Position numbers and translations under genes: made by a program. Source: Hymenobacter latericoloratus (lineage in GTDB: Bacteria; Bacteroidota; Bacteroidia; Cytophagales; Hymenobacteraceae). From it: DNA of 64,000 nt. This document shows positions 25,659-34,567 of this stretch, one piece after another. The notes beneath the pieces were generated by a model. That model was not told where the DNA came from and did no database searches. It worked only from the letters and a program-made list of their open reading frames with translations. Each line of letters starts with the position of its first letter. Positions within the stretch are counted from its first letter, which is position 1. The stretch covers positions 1-64,000 of the forward strand of contig NZ_JACHNV010000008.1 of NCBI RefSeq assembly GCF_014199535.1. The letters run 5' to 3'.

Positions 25659-27200
25659 ATGAAAATACACTTACTATTCCTATGCTGGGGTATTACCCAG
25701 TGGGCCGCCGCCCAAACTCCCGTTACAACCACCCTCCCCCTGCGCACCGTTACGGTAGCCTTTGACCAGGCCGAACTCCAGCACCAGGGCTCCGTAACGC
25801 TGCCCGCGGGCCGGCATACGGTGTGGGTAGAAAATGTAGCCAGCAGCATTGGGTACGCCAGCCTGCAGGCCGAAGTATCCGACAACGCCGAACTGATTTC
25901 GGTAGCCGAGCAGCAGGTGCGACCAGCTTCCAGCGTTGCTGATAGTGCCAGCCTGCTGGAAACCCAGCTGCGCCGCCTGGAGGCCGAGCTGAAGGGACTG
26001 GAAGAAGAAAAAGCGTTTCTGCAAGCCAACCGCAGCCTGCCCAGCGGCACCCAAACCGGCTGGAGCACGGAGCTGCAGAAGGGCGCGGCCTTTCTGCGGA
26101 CCCGCCTACCCAATATTCAAACGGAAACCGAGGAGCTGACGGCCCGCCGGCTGCGCCTCACAAGGTTGGGGGAAAAGCTTCGCACTGGTGGCTCGGGGCC
26201 GCGGCGCAACCGCGTGGAAATAGTGCTGGAGCTACCCCAGCCGGCTACCGTGCAGCTGACGCTGCGTTACGTAGATAGGCAATCCAGCTGGGATTCGGCG
26301 CCCGAAATCCGGGTGCCCGAAGCGGCCCGTGAGCTGCAGGTACGCATTCAGGGCTCGGTGCACAACAACTCCGGCCTCGACTGGAACCGCGTGGCGCTGC
26401 AACTGAAAAACGAAGAAGTAGATAACGACATCACCCGGCCCAGCCTCGACCCCTGGACCATGAACTACCGCCGCAGCCGGGGCAGCGAGGGGCGCATTGA
26501 TAAGTTTGTAGTGAAGGGTACAGCCACGGGCCAGAACGCTGCTCCCGCCGAGCCCACCAGTTTCTACGCCGTGCCCCAACCGGTAAGCATTGGGGCCGGC
26601 GAAGACTACGAGCTGCAGCTGCCGGCCCAGACGCTGGTAGCGCGTACCGAGTACCTGGCCGTACCCAAGCTCTCGGAGAAAGTGTTTCTGCAGGCCAAGG
26701 TGCTGGGGTGGGAAAAGCTGTACCTGCCCGCCACCGAAGAGGAGATTGAGGCCGACGTGTACTACCGCGGCTCCTTTGTGGGAACTACGGAGGTAGCGCC
26801 CCGCGCCTTCAACGACTCCCTGGAAATCAGCCTGGGCTACGACGACCAGATTGTGGTAGGCCGCACCAAAACCGAAGATTTCAGCGGGAAGTCGGGGCTG
26901 GGCGGTCAGCACAAAATCCGGCTGACCTACGAGATAAACGTGCGCAACCGCCACGCCCAGCCGGTGCGCGTGCGCGTGCTCGACCAGATTCCGGTGTCGC
27001 AGGAAGGCGACCTGCGCGTGAAGCTCGAAGAATCCACCGGGGCCCTGCTCGATGAGGCCAGCGGCAAGCTGACGTGGCTCCTGAGCCTGGCGCCCGGTGC
27101 CAGCCGCCGCCTGCGCTTTACCTTCACGGTAGAATACCCCAAGGACAAAAACGTGGACTTTCAACGGCCCCGGGTGGTTCGTTCCCCCAAGTTCCGCTGA
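25659..27200 (+). CDS. DUF4139 / mucoidy-inhibitor MuiA family protein
   Basis: A 513-residue exported protein. A signal peptide (about 1-18, ending AAAQ) precedes an N-terminal DUF4140-like beta domain (RTVTVAFDQAELQHQGSV, near 27-90). A coiled-coil region follows (about 100-165), then the C-terminal DUF4139 domain (about 190-500) with VQLTLRYVDRQSSWDSAPEIRV and NRHAQPVRVRVLDQIPVS. Proteins of this layout are named MuiA after a mucoidy-related gene, but their biochemical function is not known. A strong GC-rich hairpin follows and the MscS gene converges on it. Confidence 0.88.
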   Translation: MKIHLLFLCWGITQWAAAQTPVTTTLPLRTVTVAFDQAELQHQGSVTLPAGRHTVWVENVASSIGYASLQAEVSDNAELISVAEQQVRPASSVADSASLLETQLRRLEAELKGLEEEKAFLQANRSLPSGTQTGWSTELQKGAAFLRTRLPNIQTETEELTARRLRLTRLGEKLRTGGSGPRRNRVEIVLELPQPATVQLTLRYVDRQSSWDSAPEIRVPEAARELQVRIQGSVHNNSGLDWNRVALQLKNEEVDNDITRPSLDPWTMNYRRSRGSEGRIDKFVVKGTATGQNAAPAEPTSFYAVPQPVSIGAGEDYELQLPAQTLVARTEYLAVPKLSEKVFLQAKVLGWEKLYLPATEEEIEADVYYRGSFVGTTEVAPRAFNDSLEISLGYDDQIVVGRTKTEDFSGKSGLGGQHKIRLTYEINVRNRHAQPVRVRVLDQIPVSQEGDLRVKLEESTGALLDEASGKLTWLLSLAPGASRRLRFTFTVEYPKDKNVDFQRPRVVRSPKFR

Positions 27201-27218
27201 GCAGGCAGGGGTAGGAAA

Positions 27219-27263
27219 CAACGCCGCCCGGCTACTCTACCGTAGAGCGGCCGGGCGGCGTTG
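27219..27263. terminator. GC-rich hairpin between convergent genes
   Basis: Perfect 13-bp outer arms (27219-27231 and 27251-27263) with a smaller internal CTCTAC/GTAGAG stem. No T tract, so the terminator role is an inference from its position between convergent genes. Confidence 0.6.
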
Positions 27264-27295
27264 CGGCTATTACGTGGGGGTAGGGGTTGCCGCGG

Positions 27296-28441
27296 CTACA
27301 CCACCGGCGTAGTCACGGGGTTCAGGCCATCGAGGTGGCCGGCGGGAGCCAGCTGCACTACGGTGGTGCCGGTGCTGGCAAACGAGCCACCTACGGCTTC
27401 CACTACTTCTACCAAGCGGTAATTCAGCTGCTCCTTTACCTGCAGATACTCATCGTAGTTGGTGGTTTCCACGAAGTACTGCACGGTTACTTCCTTGGCC
27501 GCTGGCGTCAGGGCCGCAAACTGCACCTGCACTTCCTTGGTCACCAGCGGGTTTTCCTCCAACGCCCGCTTTCCTTCTTCCACAATGCGGTGGAGCTGCT
27601 GGCTGGTAGTGGCGTGGCTCAGGGCCAGGGTGAAGTTCACGCGCCGGGCCGTGCGCAACGATAAGTTATCCAGAGGCTTATCAATCATGGCTTTGTTGGG
27701 CACCGTTACGTAGCTCTTCTCGGCCGTGCGCAGGCGGGTGCTCCGGAAGCCTACTTTCTCTACGGTGCCCGTCACGTTGCCTACCTCCACCAAATCACCC
27801 ACGGCAAAAGGCCGGTCGAGGAAGATGGTGAACGAGGCAATCAGGTTTTCGAGGCTTTCCTTGGCGGCAAAGGCGACGGCCAGACCCCCGATGCCCAGGC
27901 CCCCGATCAGGGCCGTTACGTTCACCCCGAATACCTTGCTGAGCATCACCAGAAACGTCAGCGTAAGCACCAATACCTTAAGTAAGTCCTTGGCGAAGGG
28001 AATCAGCTGGTTGTTGAGGCGGGAAGGGGTAGCCTCGGCCCGCCGCTGGAATACCATCACCAGAAAGTCAATGATGCGCAGCCCAATCCAGCCGATGCCC
28101 CAGATAACGGCCAGCTGAAACAGCCGGAACAGAGCTACCTGCGGCCACGGCTCATTGCGCCGGATATCAGAACTGCGCACGGGGTAGTCGAGCACCTGAA
28201 AGGCAAAGTAGGCCGTAATCAGGAAGATAACCACCGATACGGGCTGAATCAGCAGGGCCTGAAATTGCTGCTCGCTTACCCCTTCGGTGCGCTTCCGGAT
28301 AAAGCGGAATACCAGCTTGGAGAGCAGGCGGGACAGCAGGGTCTTGAACGCCAGCCCGAACAGCAGAATGCCCAGGCAGGTGAGGTAGGCGCCCACGTTG
28401 TTGCCCAGGAAACGGTACTGAAGGATTTCTTGGAGGGTCAA
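27296..28441 (-). CDS. Small-conductance mechanosensitive channel (MscS family)
   Basis: A 381-residue MscS-type channel that releases solutes under osmotic down-shock. About five N-terminal hydrophobic segments precede the pore helix region LIGGLGIGGLAVAFAAKESLENL, the family hallmark rich in Gly and Ala, followed by the beta domain (RPFAVGDLVEVGNVTGTVEKVG) and the C-terminal cytosolic domain. I chose a TTG at 28441 (protein MTLQEILQYRF), because the longer open frame runs into the interspersed repeat at 28486-28575. The exact start is uncertain. Confidence 0.87.
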   Translation of the reverse strand: MTLQEILQYRFLGNNVGAYLTCLGILLFGLAFKTLLSRLLSKLVFRFIRKRTEGVSEQQFQALLIQPVSVVIFLITAYFAFQVLDYPVRSSDIRRNEPWPQVALFRLFQLAVIWGIGWIGLRIIDFLVMVFQRRAEATPSRLNNQLIPFAKDLLKVLVLTLTFLVMLSKVFGVNVTALIGGLGIGGLAVAFAAKESLENLIASFTIFLDRPFAVGDLVEVGNVTGTVEKVGFRSTRLRTAEKSYVTVPNKAMIDKPLDNLSLRTARRVNFTLALSHATTSQQLHRIVEEGKRALEENPLVTKEVQVQFAALTPAAKEVTVQYFVETTNYDEYLQVKEQLNYRLVEVVEAVGGSFASTGTTVVQLAPAGHLDGLNPVTTPVV

Positions 28442-28485
28442 GGCTGTGATAGTTAGATAGTTGATAAGTGCTGGGATTTGGTGCT

Positions 28486-28575
28486 GGTAGGGGCGGGGCT
28501 TGTCCCCGTCCGGTCGGGCGTGCCGGGTTGCCGGGCATCGTTCAACGAGGGGCGGGGACAAGCCCCGCCCCTACC
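28486..28575. repeat. Interspersed palindromic repeat, perfect 22-bp arms
   Basis: Bases 28486-28507 and 28554-28575 are exact inverted copies (GGTAGGGGCGGGGCTTGTCC core) with a 46-base GC-rich loop. It fills most of the gap between the MscS gene and the second amino-acid dehydrogenase. It resembles a REP-like intergenic repeat. Confidence 0.75.
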
Positions 28576-28598
28576 TCGGTCCTGCCTTCAACGCCCCT

Positions 28599-29828
28599 TT
28601 ATACCAACTGCCGCAGCGCCATTTCAAACGACTTCTGGGCAATGCCAGTAGTGGCGTCGCTCTGGTGGCGGGTGCGCTCCAGGGCCGCCCTGATGACGCG
28701 GGACGTATCCTGGAAGATGGCCTGGTCGGTGATTTCGGCGTTGGATTCCATGAGGTAGGCGAACACGCGGGCCATGCCGCAGTTAGCAATGAAATCGGGG
28801 ATGACGCTGGTGTGGGCATCGGCAAACTCGCCGGTGGGGCCGAAGAAGATTTCGGGGTCCTGGAAGGGCACGTTGGCCCCGCAGGAAATAACCTCGAGGC
28901 CGCCGGCCACCAGTTGCTCTACCTGCCCCCGCGACACCAACCGGGAAGCCGCCGCCGGAATAAAAATTTCGGCCCCGCTGCTCCAGATGCGCTGGTTTAC
29001 TTCCTCAAACGAGAGCAGGTTATCGGCGGCCAGGGCGTTGCCGTCGCGCTCCAGAAACAGCGTCCGGATTTCCTCCAGCGAAAAGCCGCCCTCTTTGAGC
29101 AGCCCCCCGACCCGGTCAATGATGCCGGTGACGCGGGCGCCCTGGCTGGCCAGATAGTAAGCCGCCGCCGCGCCCACGTTGCCCCAGCCCTGAATAATGG
29201 CGCGCTTGCCGGCCACCGAGCGGCCGCCCCACAGCTCGTAATAGTGGCGCACGGCTTCGGCTACGCCGTAGCCCGTAATCAGGTCGGCTACGGTGTATTT
29301 GCGGCTCAGGTCGGGCGAGAAGCTGGCGTCTTCCAGCACTTTCACCACGCCCTGGCGCAGCTGGCCCAGCTTCTGAATTTTCTGCGGCTCGGTGGCCCGG
29401 TAGTGCCCGTTCACGATGCCCTCCTGGGGATGCCAGAGGCCGTAGTCTTCGGTAATCGGAATTACGTCGTGAATTTCGTCCACGTTCAGGTCGCCGCCGG
29501 TGCCGTAGTAGTTTTTCAGCAGCGGAATAACGGCCCGGTACCAGCGCTCCAGCACGCCGCGCTTGCGCGGGTCCTGGGGGTCGAAGTTGATGCCGGACTT
29601 GGCCCCGCCAATGGCCGGTCCCGACACGGTAAATTTCACTTCCATGGTCTTGGCCAGGCTTTCTACCTCGCGCTTATCCAGGCCTTTGCGCATGCGGGTA
29701 CCGCCGCCGGCCGCCCCGCCGCGCAGGGAGTTGATGACAACCCAGCCCTCGGCTTCGGTTTCGGAGTCTTTCCATTCAAAAACGATTTCGGGACGCTTGT
29801 TTTCAAAAGTGGCCAGCAGGTCTTTCAT
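28599..29828 (-). CDS. Glu/Leu/Phe/Val dehydrogenase family protein
   Basis: A 409-residue amino-acid dehydrogenase of the glutamate dehydrogenase fold. FTVSGPAIGGAKSGIN carries the substrate lysine in the usual glycine-rich setting, and the NAD fold starts with AIIQGWGNVGAAAAYYLA. It is more like glutamate dehydrogenase than the leucine enzyme at 10134, but also differs from the canonical gdhA at 47749, so the substrate is uncertain. The ATG at 29828 is about 41 bases after a TACCTTTG promoter box. On the downstream side it ends 24 bases from the repeat at 28486-28575. Confidence 0.87.
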   Translation of the reverse strand: MKDLLATFENKRPEIVFEWKDSETEAEGWVVINSLRGGAAGGGTRMRKGLDKREVESLAKTMEVKFTVSGPAIGGAKSGINFDPQDPRKRGVLERWYRAVIPLLKNYYGTGGDLNVDEIHDVIPITEDYGLWHPQEGIVNGHYRATEPQKIQKLGQLRQGVVKVLEDASFSPDLSRKYTVADLITGYGVAEAVRHYYELWGGRSVAGKRAIIQGWGNVGAAAAYYLASQGARVTGIIDRVGGLLKEGGFSLEEIRTLFLERDGNALAADNLLSFEEVNQRIWSSGAEIFIPAAASRLVSRGQVEQLVAGGLEVISCGANVPFQDPEIFFGPTGEFADAHTSVIPDFIANCGMARVFAYLMESNAEITDQAIFQDTSRVIRAALERTRHQSDATTGIAQKSFEMALRQLV

Positions 29829-29868
29829 CAGAAGATAAGCAGATAAGGAGTGGGTGGATGTTCGGGCG

Positions 29869-29876
29869 CAAAGGTA
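29869..29876 (-). promoter_or_regulatory. TAnnTTTG promoter box for the dehydrogenase
   Basis: Minus-strand TACCTTTG, a full match, 41 bases before the ATG at 29828. Confidence 0.6.
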
Positions 29877-30101
29877 CGCAGGCCGGCCGCTAGCCGCGCC
29901 CGGCGTGTGGGGCTGTGGCCCCGGAATAGGGCAAAAGGAATTCGAAACTGGCTAAGGGGCTTAATGTGTTGATACACAGATTGCATTATGCCGGGTGTGG
30001 CAGCGGCGGCACGAAATCCGGCAGCAACCGGGCACGTACAATATTCCCGGATTTGTAAATTTTTTCGGGCCACGTCGCGTTAAAAGGAACTATGCAGACT
30101 T

Positions 30102-30125
30102 GGAATATCGTATTACGCATATTCC
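30102..30125 (+). promoter_or_regulatory. Candidate operator of the ArsR regulator
   Basis: GGAATAT at 30102-30108 and ATATTCC at 30119-30125 flank CGTA-T-TACG, so nearly the whole 24 bases form one dyad with a single extra base. It is AT-rich, lies 37 bases before the ATG at 30163 and matches the size and style of ArsR/SmtB operators. Binding by the adjacent protein is an inference. The rest of the 334-base gap shows no other clear signal. Confidence 0.5.
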
Positions 30126-30162
30126 TGCATGCTTTCTTCCGGTACCACCGTTGCAACGACAT

Positions 30163-30471
30163 ATGAAACCATTGCTTTCAAGAGTAGAGTCCAAAAAAGT
30201 AGATAAGGCCGCTGCCATGCTCAAGGTGCTGGCTCACCCCAAGCGCCTAGCCATTGTTGATTTGCTGGGGAAAGAGGAGAAGATGACCGTTACGGAAATC
30301 TACCGCTCCCTGGATCTGCCCCAGGCCATTGCCTCCCAACACCTCATCACCCTCAAAGACCGGGGTATTCTGTCCTCGTTCAAAGTAGGCACCAAAATTT
30401 ACTACTCCCTCTCCATCCCCAAGCTGCTGGACGTCATCGATTCCCTGGAGGATTGCTGCGACACCATGTAA
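30163..30471 (+). CDS. ArsR-family winged-helix regulator
   Basis: A 102-residue ArsR/SmtB-type repressor. The winged helix covers about residues 15-90: MLKVLAHPKRLAIVDLL, the recognition helix LPQAIASQHLITLKDRGIL and the wing SFKVGTKIYYSLS. The usual metal-binding ELCVCDL text is replaced by KMTVTEIYRSL, so the alpha-3 cysteine site is missing. A pair of cysteines lies at the C terminus (SLEDCCDTM), which could sense metal or redox state. I chose the ATG at 30163 because the upstream frame is not protein-like and carries the candidate operator. A terminator follows at once, so it is monocistronic. Confidence 0.88.
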   Translation: MKPLLSRVESKKVDKAAAMLKVLAHPKRLAIVDLLGKEEKMTVTEIYRSLDLPQAIASQHLITLKDRGILSSFKVGTKIYYSLSIPKLLDVIDSLEDCCDTM

Positions 30472-30500
30472 GCGCCGAGATGCCAACGGTATTGTAAAGC

Positions 30501-30535
30501 AGAAAGCCCCGCTGGATTTACCAGCGGGGCTTTCT
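30501..30535. terminator. Bidirectional terminator between arsR-type gene and hemA
   Basis: Perfect 15-bp arms (30501-30515, 30521-30535) with a five-base loop; short T runs follow on both strands. It serves the regulator (plus) and hemA (minus). Confidence 0.78.
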
Positions 30536-30561
30536 GTTGTATTGGGGGTAGGGAACCCGGG

Positions 30562-31833
30562 CTAGGCTACATCGGGCTGGCGCTCCAGGTCAAACAGGTC
30601 GGTCAGCACGTCGATGAGCTGGTCGGCCTCGCCGCGCTTGCAGGCGGCTTTCAGCTGCAGTACGGGCTGCTTCAGAATCTTCTGCATCAGCGAGCGGGTG
30701 ATGTCGTCCATGCGCTTGGCTTCCTCGGGGCTCATCTTCTTCTGGAAGCGGTCCATCTCCTCGAGGCGGATTTGCTCCAGGGCGTTCTTGAGCTTCTGGA
30801 TAGTCGGCGACACCATCATCTCCTTGGTCCAGTCCTGCAGGCCAGCCATGCTTTCCTCGATGATGGCCCGCACCTGCGGCACGGCGGCCAGGCGGCGCTC
30901 CAGCGCGGCCGAAGCCTTGCTATGAATAGCGTCAATGTTGTACACCAGCACGCCGGGCACCTGCTCTACATCGGTGGCAATGCTGCGGGGCACCGAGAGG
31001 TCGATGAAGAACTTGTAGCTCAGCACATCGAGGTGCTCCACCATGTCGCGGGTGAAGAAGGGCTCGTCGCGGGAGATGCTGCTGATGATGACGTCGGCAT
31101 CCTTGAGGCCGGGCACCAGCTCCTCGAAGTTGATAACCTTTAGGCCGCATTCTTCGGCCAGAACATCGGCCTTGGAGCGGGTGCGGTTGCAGATAGTTAC
31201 GTCCTGAAACAGCTTGCTGTCGCCGAAGTGGCGGCACACATCGGCCCCAATCTCTCCCAAGCCTACCACCAGCACGCGCGGATTGGCTACGTCGGCCGTC
31301 AGCTCTTCTACCAGCTCCAGCGCGGCGTAGGAGGTAGAAGCGGCCCCGTCTCGGAAGGAGGTTTCCTGCTGCACGCGCTTGTTGGTGAAGAAGATGGTGT
31401 GCAGCAACCGGTGCAGGAAGGGGCCGGCCGCGTCGGCATCCGCCGACCACTGGTAGGCCTGCTTTACCTGGTTGCTGATCTGCATGTCGCCAACTACCTG
31501 GGCATCAAGGCCCATGGCTACCTCGAAGAGGTGACGCACGGCGTCGGCGTGCTGATCCAGCACATCAAAGTAGGGGAAGTACTCCGCTACCTCGGACAAG
31601 TCTTTGAGCTGACCCAAGGCCTCAATGATGGCCGGGCTCTGGTCGCGCTCAGCGGAATAGTACACTTCCGTGCGGTTGCAGGTACTCAGCACGAGCAGGT
31701 CAGATAGGCCCAGCTCGTGGTGCAAGGTGTGCAGGAATCGGCGGCAGGCAGCTTCGTCCAGCGCAATCAGCTCCCGAATTTCGAGGGGAGCTTTCTTGAA
31801 TGACAGACTAACGGCCTTGAATGGATGGAGCAT
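30562..31833 (-). CDS. hemA: Glutamyl-tRNA reductase
   Basis: A 423-residue HemA, which reduces glutamyl-tRNA to glutamate-1-semialdehyde in the first committed step of C5 haem synthesis. The catalytic cysteine is Cys52 in LSTCNRTE. The NADPH site is VLVVGLGEIGADVCRHF, and a dimerisation helix region fills the last 110 residues. No other hem gene is in the window. The ATG at 31833 is about 30 bases after a TATTTTTG promoter box on the minus strand. Confidence 0.94.
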   Translation of the reverse strand: MLHPFKAVSLSFKKAPLEIRELIALDEAACRRFLHTLHHELGLSDLLVLSTCNRTEVYYSAERDQSPAIIEALGQLKDLSEVAEYFPYFDVLDQHADAVRHLFEVAMGLDAQVVGDMQISNQVKQAYQWSADADAAGPFLHRLLHTIFFTNKRVQQETSFRDGAASTSYAALELVEELTADVANPRVLVVGLGEIGADVCRHFGDSKLFQDVTICNRTRSKADVLAEECGLKVINFEELVPGLKDADVIISSISRDEPFFTRDMVEHLDVLSYKFFIDLSVPRSIATDVEQVPGVLVYNIDAIHSKASAALERRLAAVPQVRAIIEESMAGLQDWTKEMMVSPTIQKLKNALEQIRLEEMDRFQKKMSPEEAKRMDDITRSLMQKILKQPVLQLKAACKRGEADQLIDVLTDLFDLERQPDVA

Positions 31834-31861
31834 AGCTTGTGCTAGTGCGAAAATCAGAAGG

Positions 31862-31869
31862 CAAAAATA
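31862..31869 (-). promoter_or_regulatory. TAnnTTTG promoter box for hemA
   Basis: Minus-strand TATTTTTG, a full match, 29 bases before the hemA ATG. Confidence 0.55.
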
Positions 31870-32050
31870 CAGTACAAATTGCTAGGGTAAAAACAGTTGC
31901 TACGGCCCGCAGGTTCGAGCGGATACAGATTCGCGCCGAAAGACCCGTTTAGACAGCTTAAAGCGGGCTTCTTCTCGTTTAACCTGACAAAAATCATTTC
32001 CTTACCGGGTTGTGACTCCGGTGGTTGTGCTACCCCCGTAGGCAGGCTCG

Positions 32051-32058
32051 TATCTTCG
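32051..32058 (+). promoter_or_regulatory. TAnnTTCG promoter box for the histidine kinase
   Basis: TATCTTCG, one base from consensus, 51 bases before the GTG at 32109. It argues against the longer reading frame that begins at 32025. Confidence 0.45.
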
Positions 32059-32108
32059 CCGGGGTGCGGGCCGTATGCCGCACCTTGCCCACCGCTTGTT
32101 TTTCGATT

Positions 32109-33296
32109 GTGCTGCCCATCCCGATTTACGATCAGAAGTCCCGTATCAAGCTCCTTATTGTGGGCGTGGCCCTGCTGATTGGGGCCGCTACGGTTATTTA
32201 CACCAACCTGCTGGTGCAGCGGCTCTCGGAGCGGGAGCAGAAGCAGATTGACCTCTACGCCAAAACCCAGCGCTACCTCATCAATACGGAGGAAGAATCG
32301 AACGTGTCGTTTCTCTACGACGAGATTATTGAGGCCAACACGACCATTCCGGTTATCTGGGCCGACGACAGCGGCTACCCCCTCGACGCCCAGAACCTGC
32401 CCGTGCCCAAGGGCCTGAGCGAGGAGGCCCGGGTAACCTTTCTGCAACAGGAAATGCTGAAGATGAAGGAACAGCACACGCCCATCGTTATTGAAATTGG
32501 GGGTGGGGTGCGCAACTTCATCTATTATAAAGAGTCGTCGTTGCTGACGCAGCTGCGCTACTACCCCCTGGTGCAGCTGGCCATTATCGGGTGCCTGGGC
32601 GTTATTGCCTACTTTGCCTTTAGCTACTCGCGGCGGGCCGAGCAGAACCGGGTGTGGGTAGGCCTGGCCAAGGAAACGGCTCACCAGCTGGGCACCCCGC
32701 TCAGCAGCCTGGTAGGCTGGCAGGCTTACCTGCGGGAATCGGAGCGGTTCCGGGGCGAGCCGATTGTGGAAGAGCTGGGGAAGGACATCCGGCGGCTGGA
32801 AATTATTACGGAGCGCTTCAGCAACATCGGCTCGGTGCCGGTGCTCAACGACGAGAACATCTACCGCGTCACGACCAATGCCATCAGCTACCTGCAAAGC
32901 CGGGTGTCGCGGAAAGTCAGCTTCGAGGTAAAAACCGACCTGCCCCTGGACACGCCGGCCCAGCTGAACATTCCGCTCTTCGATTGGGTGATTGAGAACA
33001 TCTGCAAGAATGCCGTGGATGCCATGGACGGCCGCGGTAGCATCACCATTCACCTGCGCCGCCCCGTGCGCAACAAAGGCCAGATTGCCATCGACATTAC
33101 TGACACCGGCAAAGGCATCCCGAAAACCAAGTTGGAAAGCGTGTTCCTACCCGGCTATACCACCAAGAAGCGGGGCTGGGGCCTGGGTCTGGCCCTGGCC
33201 AAGCGCATCATCGAGAACTACCACCGCGGCCGCCTCTTCGTGAAGTGGAGCGAGGTAGGGCGCGGCACTACCTTCCGGATTTTGCTGAACGGATGA
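32109..33296 (+). CDS. Membrane sensor histidine kinase
   Basis: A 395-residue kinase with a transmembrane helix near 11-28, an extracytoplasmic sensor of about 120 residues, a second helix near 155-175 (VQLAIIGCLGVIAYFAF), then the kinase core. The phosphorylated histidine is His192 in KETAHQLGTPLSSL. The ATP domain has ENICKNAVDAMDG, ITDTGKGIP and KRGWGLGLALAKRII. The sensor resembles no domain I can name. No response regulator gene is adjacent, so its partner is elsewhere. The start is a GTG at 32109, chosen for the promoter box and the position of the first helix. Confidence 0.88.
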   Translation: MLPIPIYDQKSRIKLLIVGVALLIGAATVIYTNLLVQRLSEREQKQIDLYAKTQRYLINTEEESNVSFLYDEIIEANTTIPVIWADDSGYPLDAQNLPVPKGLSEEARVTFLQQEMLKMKEQHTPIVIEIGGGVRNFIYYKESSLLTQLRYYPLVQLAIIGCLGVIAYFAFSYSRRAEQNRVWVGLAKETAHQLGTPLSSLVGWQAYLRESERFRGEPIVEELGKDIRRLEIITERFSNIGSVPVLNDENIYRVTTNAISYLQSRVSRKVSFEVKTDLPLDTPAQLNIPLFDWVIENICKNAVDAMDGRGSITIHLRRPVRNKGQIAIDITDTGKGIPKTKLESVFLPGYTTKKRGWGLGLALAKRIIENYHRGRLFVKWSEVGRGTTFRILLNG

Positions 33297-33339
33297 CCTC
33301 ACCCCCGGCCCCTTTCTCCCAAGGGAAAAGGGGGCATCC
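33297..33339. repeat. Interspersed repeat of the CCTCACCCCC family
   Basis: The text starts directly after the kinase stop: CCTCACCCCCGGCCCCTTTC, then CTCCC, AAGGG and AAAAGGGGG, which fold back on themselves. The same family, in reverse orientation, appears in frame inside the helicase gene at 39751-39795. Confidence 0.65.
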
Positions 33340-33408
33340 TTACTTATAATTACTTCTTGGGCTCCACTTCATCTGACTCACCTCTTAGTGAGGAGTGGGG
33401 CAGAGAAC

Positions 33409-34518
33409 CTACTCTTTGGCCGTTACCTCTTCCACCCCTGCCTTGATCTTTTTTACCTCCGAGCGGTTAGTGATTTCCACGTAGCTGTTGCCCTTCACAG
33501 GTTTGCCGTGGTGGGTGCCTTCTACCCGGCACATGCCTTCCCAGTAGTGCATCTTGATGCCGGCAAAGAGCTTCAGGGTCAGCTCCTGATCCGGCATAAC
33601 GGGCGTGATGGTCAGGTCGTAGCCCTGGCTGGGAATGCGCAGGCGCCACTTATTGGGGTAGCGCAGCTTGGAGTGGGGGCTGGTCCAGTAGGCCAGGGTT
33701 TCCAGCTGAAAGTCCTTCTGGTCGAGGTGGGTGTTCTGGGCCTGGGCGCCGTAGTGGGAGCCGCCCCCGATGCCCTCGCCGGTTACTTTGTTGTAGAGCT
33801 GGTAGGCCATGATTTCCTCACGGGGCTCGTCGAGCTGAATGCTGAACCAGTCCCAGCCCAGGTCCTTGGCCATTACGCTGTTGCAGTTCCACTGGCGGTC
33901 GTACCACAACTCACCTTCTACCTGGCGCTCCTGGCCATTGATTTCGATGGTGCCGGTCGTGGTCATGCGGGGGTAGCTGTAGTAGCCGGCCTGGGCTGTA
34001 GCGCCGTACTGCTCGTAGCCGGTGCCGCCGTGGAGCAGCACGGGTTTGGCGGGGGTAGTCTTCAGGTCGATGGCGTGACCGGTGTGCGCGGCCATGCGGG
34101 CCTGCAGGTGGTAGCGGCCTTCCTGGCCGGTCAGGGTCCAGCGCTGGGCCCGCTTCCGCATGCTCAGGCTCAGGGGCAGGGTGGGGGCCAGCAGCTGGGG
34201 TAGGCGCTCTACTTTATAATCGTAGCGGAACTGCTTTTGCTGCGGGTCGGTGAGGGCAAAGTTGACCATTTGCCAGTCTTTCTTGCCCGTTACGTTGAAG
34301 TGGAAAAACACATACTCCACCCCGAACTGCTCACCGGTGGCTTTGTCGCGCAGGTGGCCGGTGAAGTACCACCACTCCAGGGAGTTCTGTTTGTGCGGGG
34401 CTTCCTCCTGGGGCAGCTGGGCCCGCTCCTGAAAAACGTCGTGCTTATTGGTGGGTTTCAGGACGCAGCCAGAGGTAGAGAGCAGAAGGGCAAAGGCAAA
34501 TAGCAGCAAATTCTTCAT
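33409..34518 (-). CDS. CrtC/AttH lipocalin-like lipoprotein
   Basis: A 369-residue lipoprotein: a signal peptide with lipobox LSTSGC (Cys18), then two lipocalin-like beta domains typical of the CrtC/AttH family. Family text includes NSLEWWYFTGHL near residue 45, VEYVFFHF, and QWNCNSVMAKDLGWDWFSIQL in the second half. CrtC hydrates carotenoids; AttH proteins are of unknown function. No carotenoid genes are nearby, so the substrate is open. The ATG at 34518 (MKNLLLFAFALLLSTSG) is clear. Confidence 0.85.
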   Translation of the reverse strand: MKNLLLFAFALLLSTSGCVLKPTNKHDVFQERAQLPQEEAPHKQNSLEWWYFTGHLRDKATGEQFGVEYVFFHFNVTGKKDWQMVNFALTDPQQKQFRYDYKVERLPQLLAPTLPLSLSMRKRAQRWTLTGQEGRYHLQARMAAHTGHAIDLKTTPAKPVLLHGGTGYEQYGATAQAGYYSYPRMTTTGTIEINGQERQVEGELWYDRQWNCNSVMAKDLGWDWFSIQLDEPREEIMAYQLYNKVTGEGIGGGSHYGAQAQNTHLDQKDFQLETLAYWTSPHSKLRYPNKWRLRIPSQGYDLTITPVMPDQELTLKLFAGIKMHYWEGMCRVEGTHHGKPVKGNSYVEITNRSEVKKIKAGVEEVTAKE

Positions 34519-34567
34519 ACCCCGGAATAAGGCTTTTCGGGGCCGAAAGGTTTGCTGATCCAGTAGT

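Noticed and set aside
28500..29846. 448-codon plus-strand frame over the second dehydrogenase
   Set aside because: It starts inside the palindromic repeat and runs antisense to a clear dehydrogenase gene.
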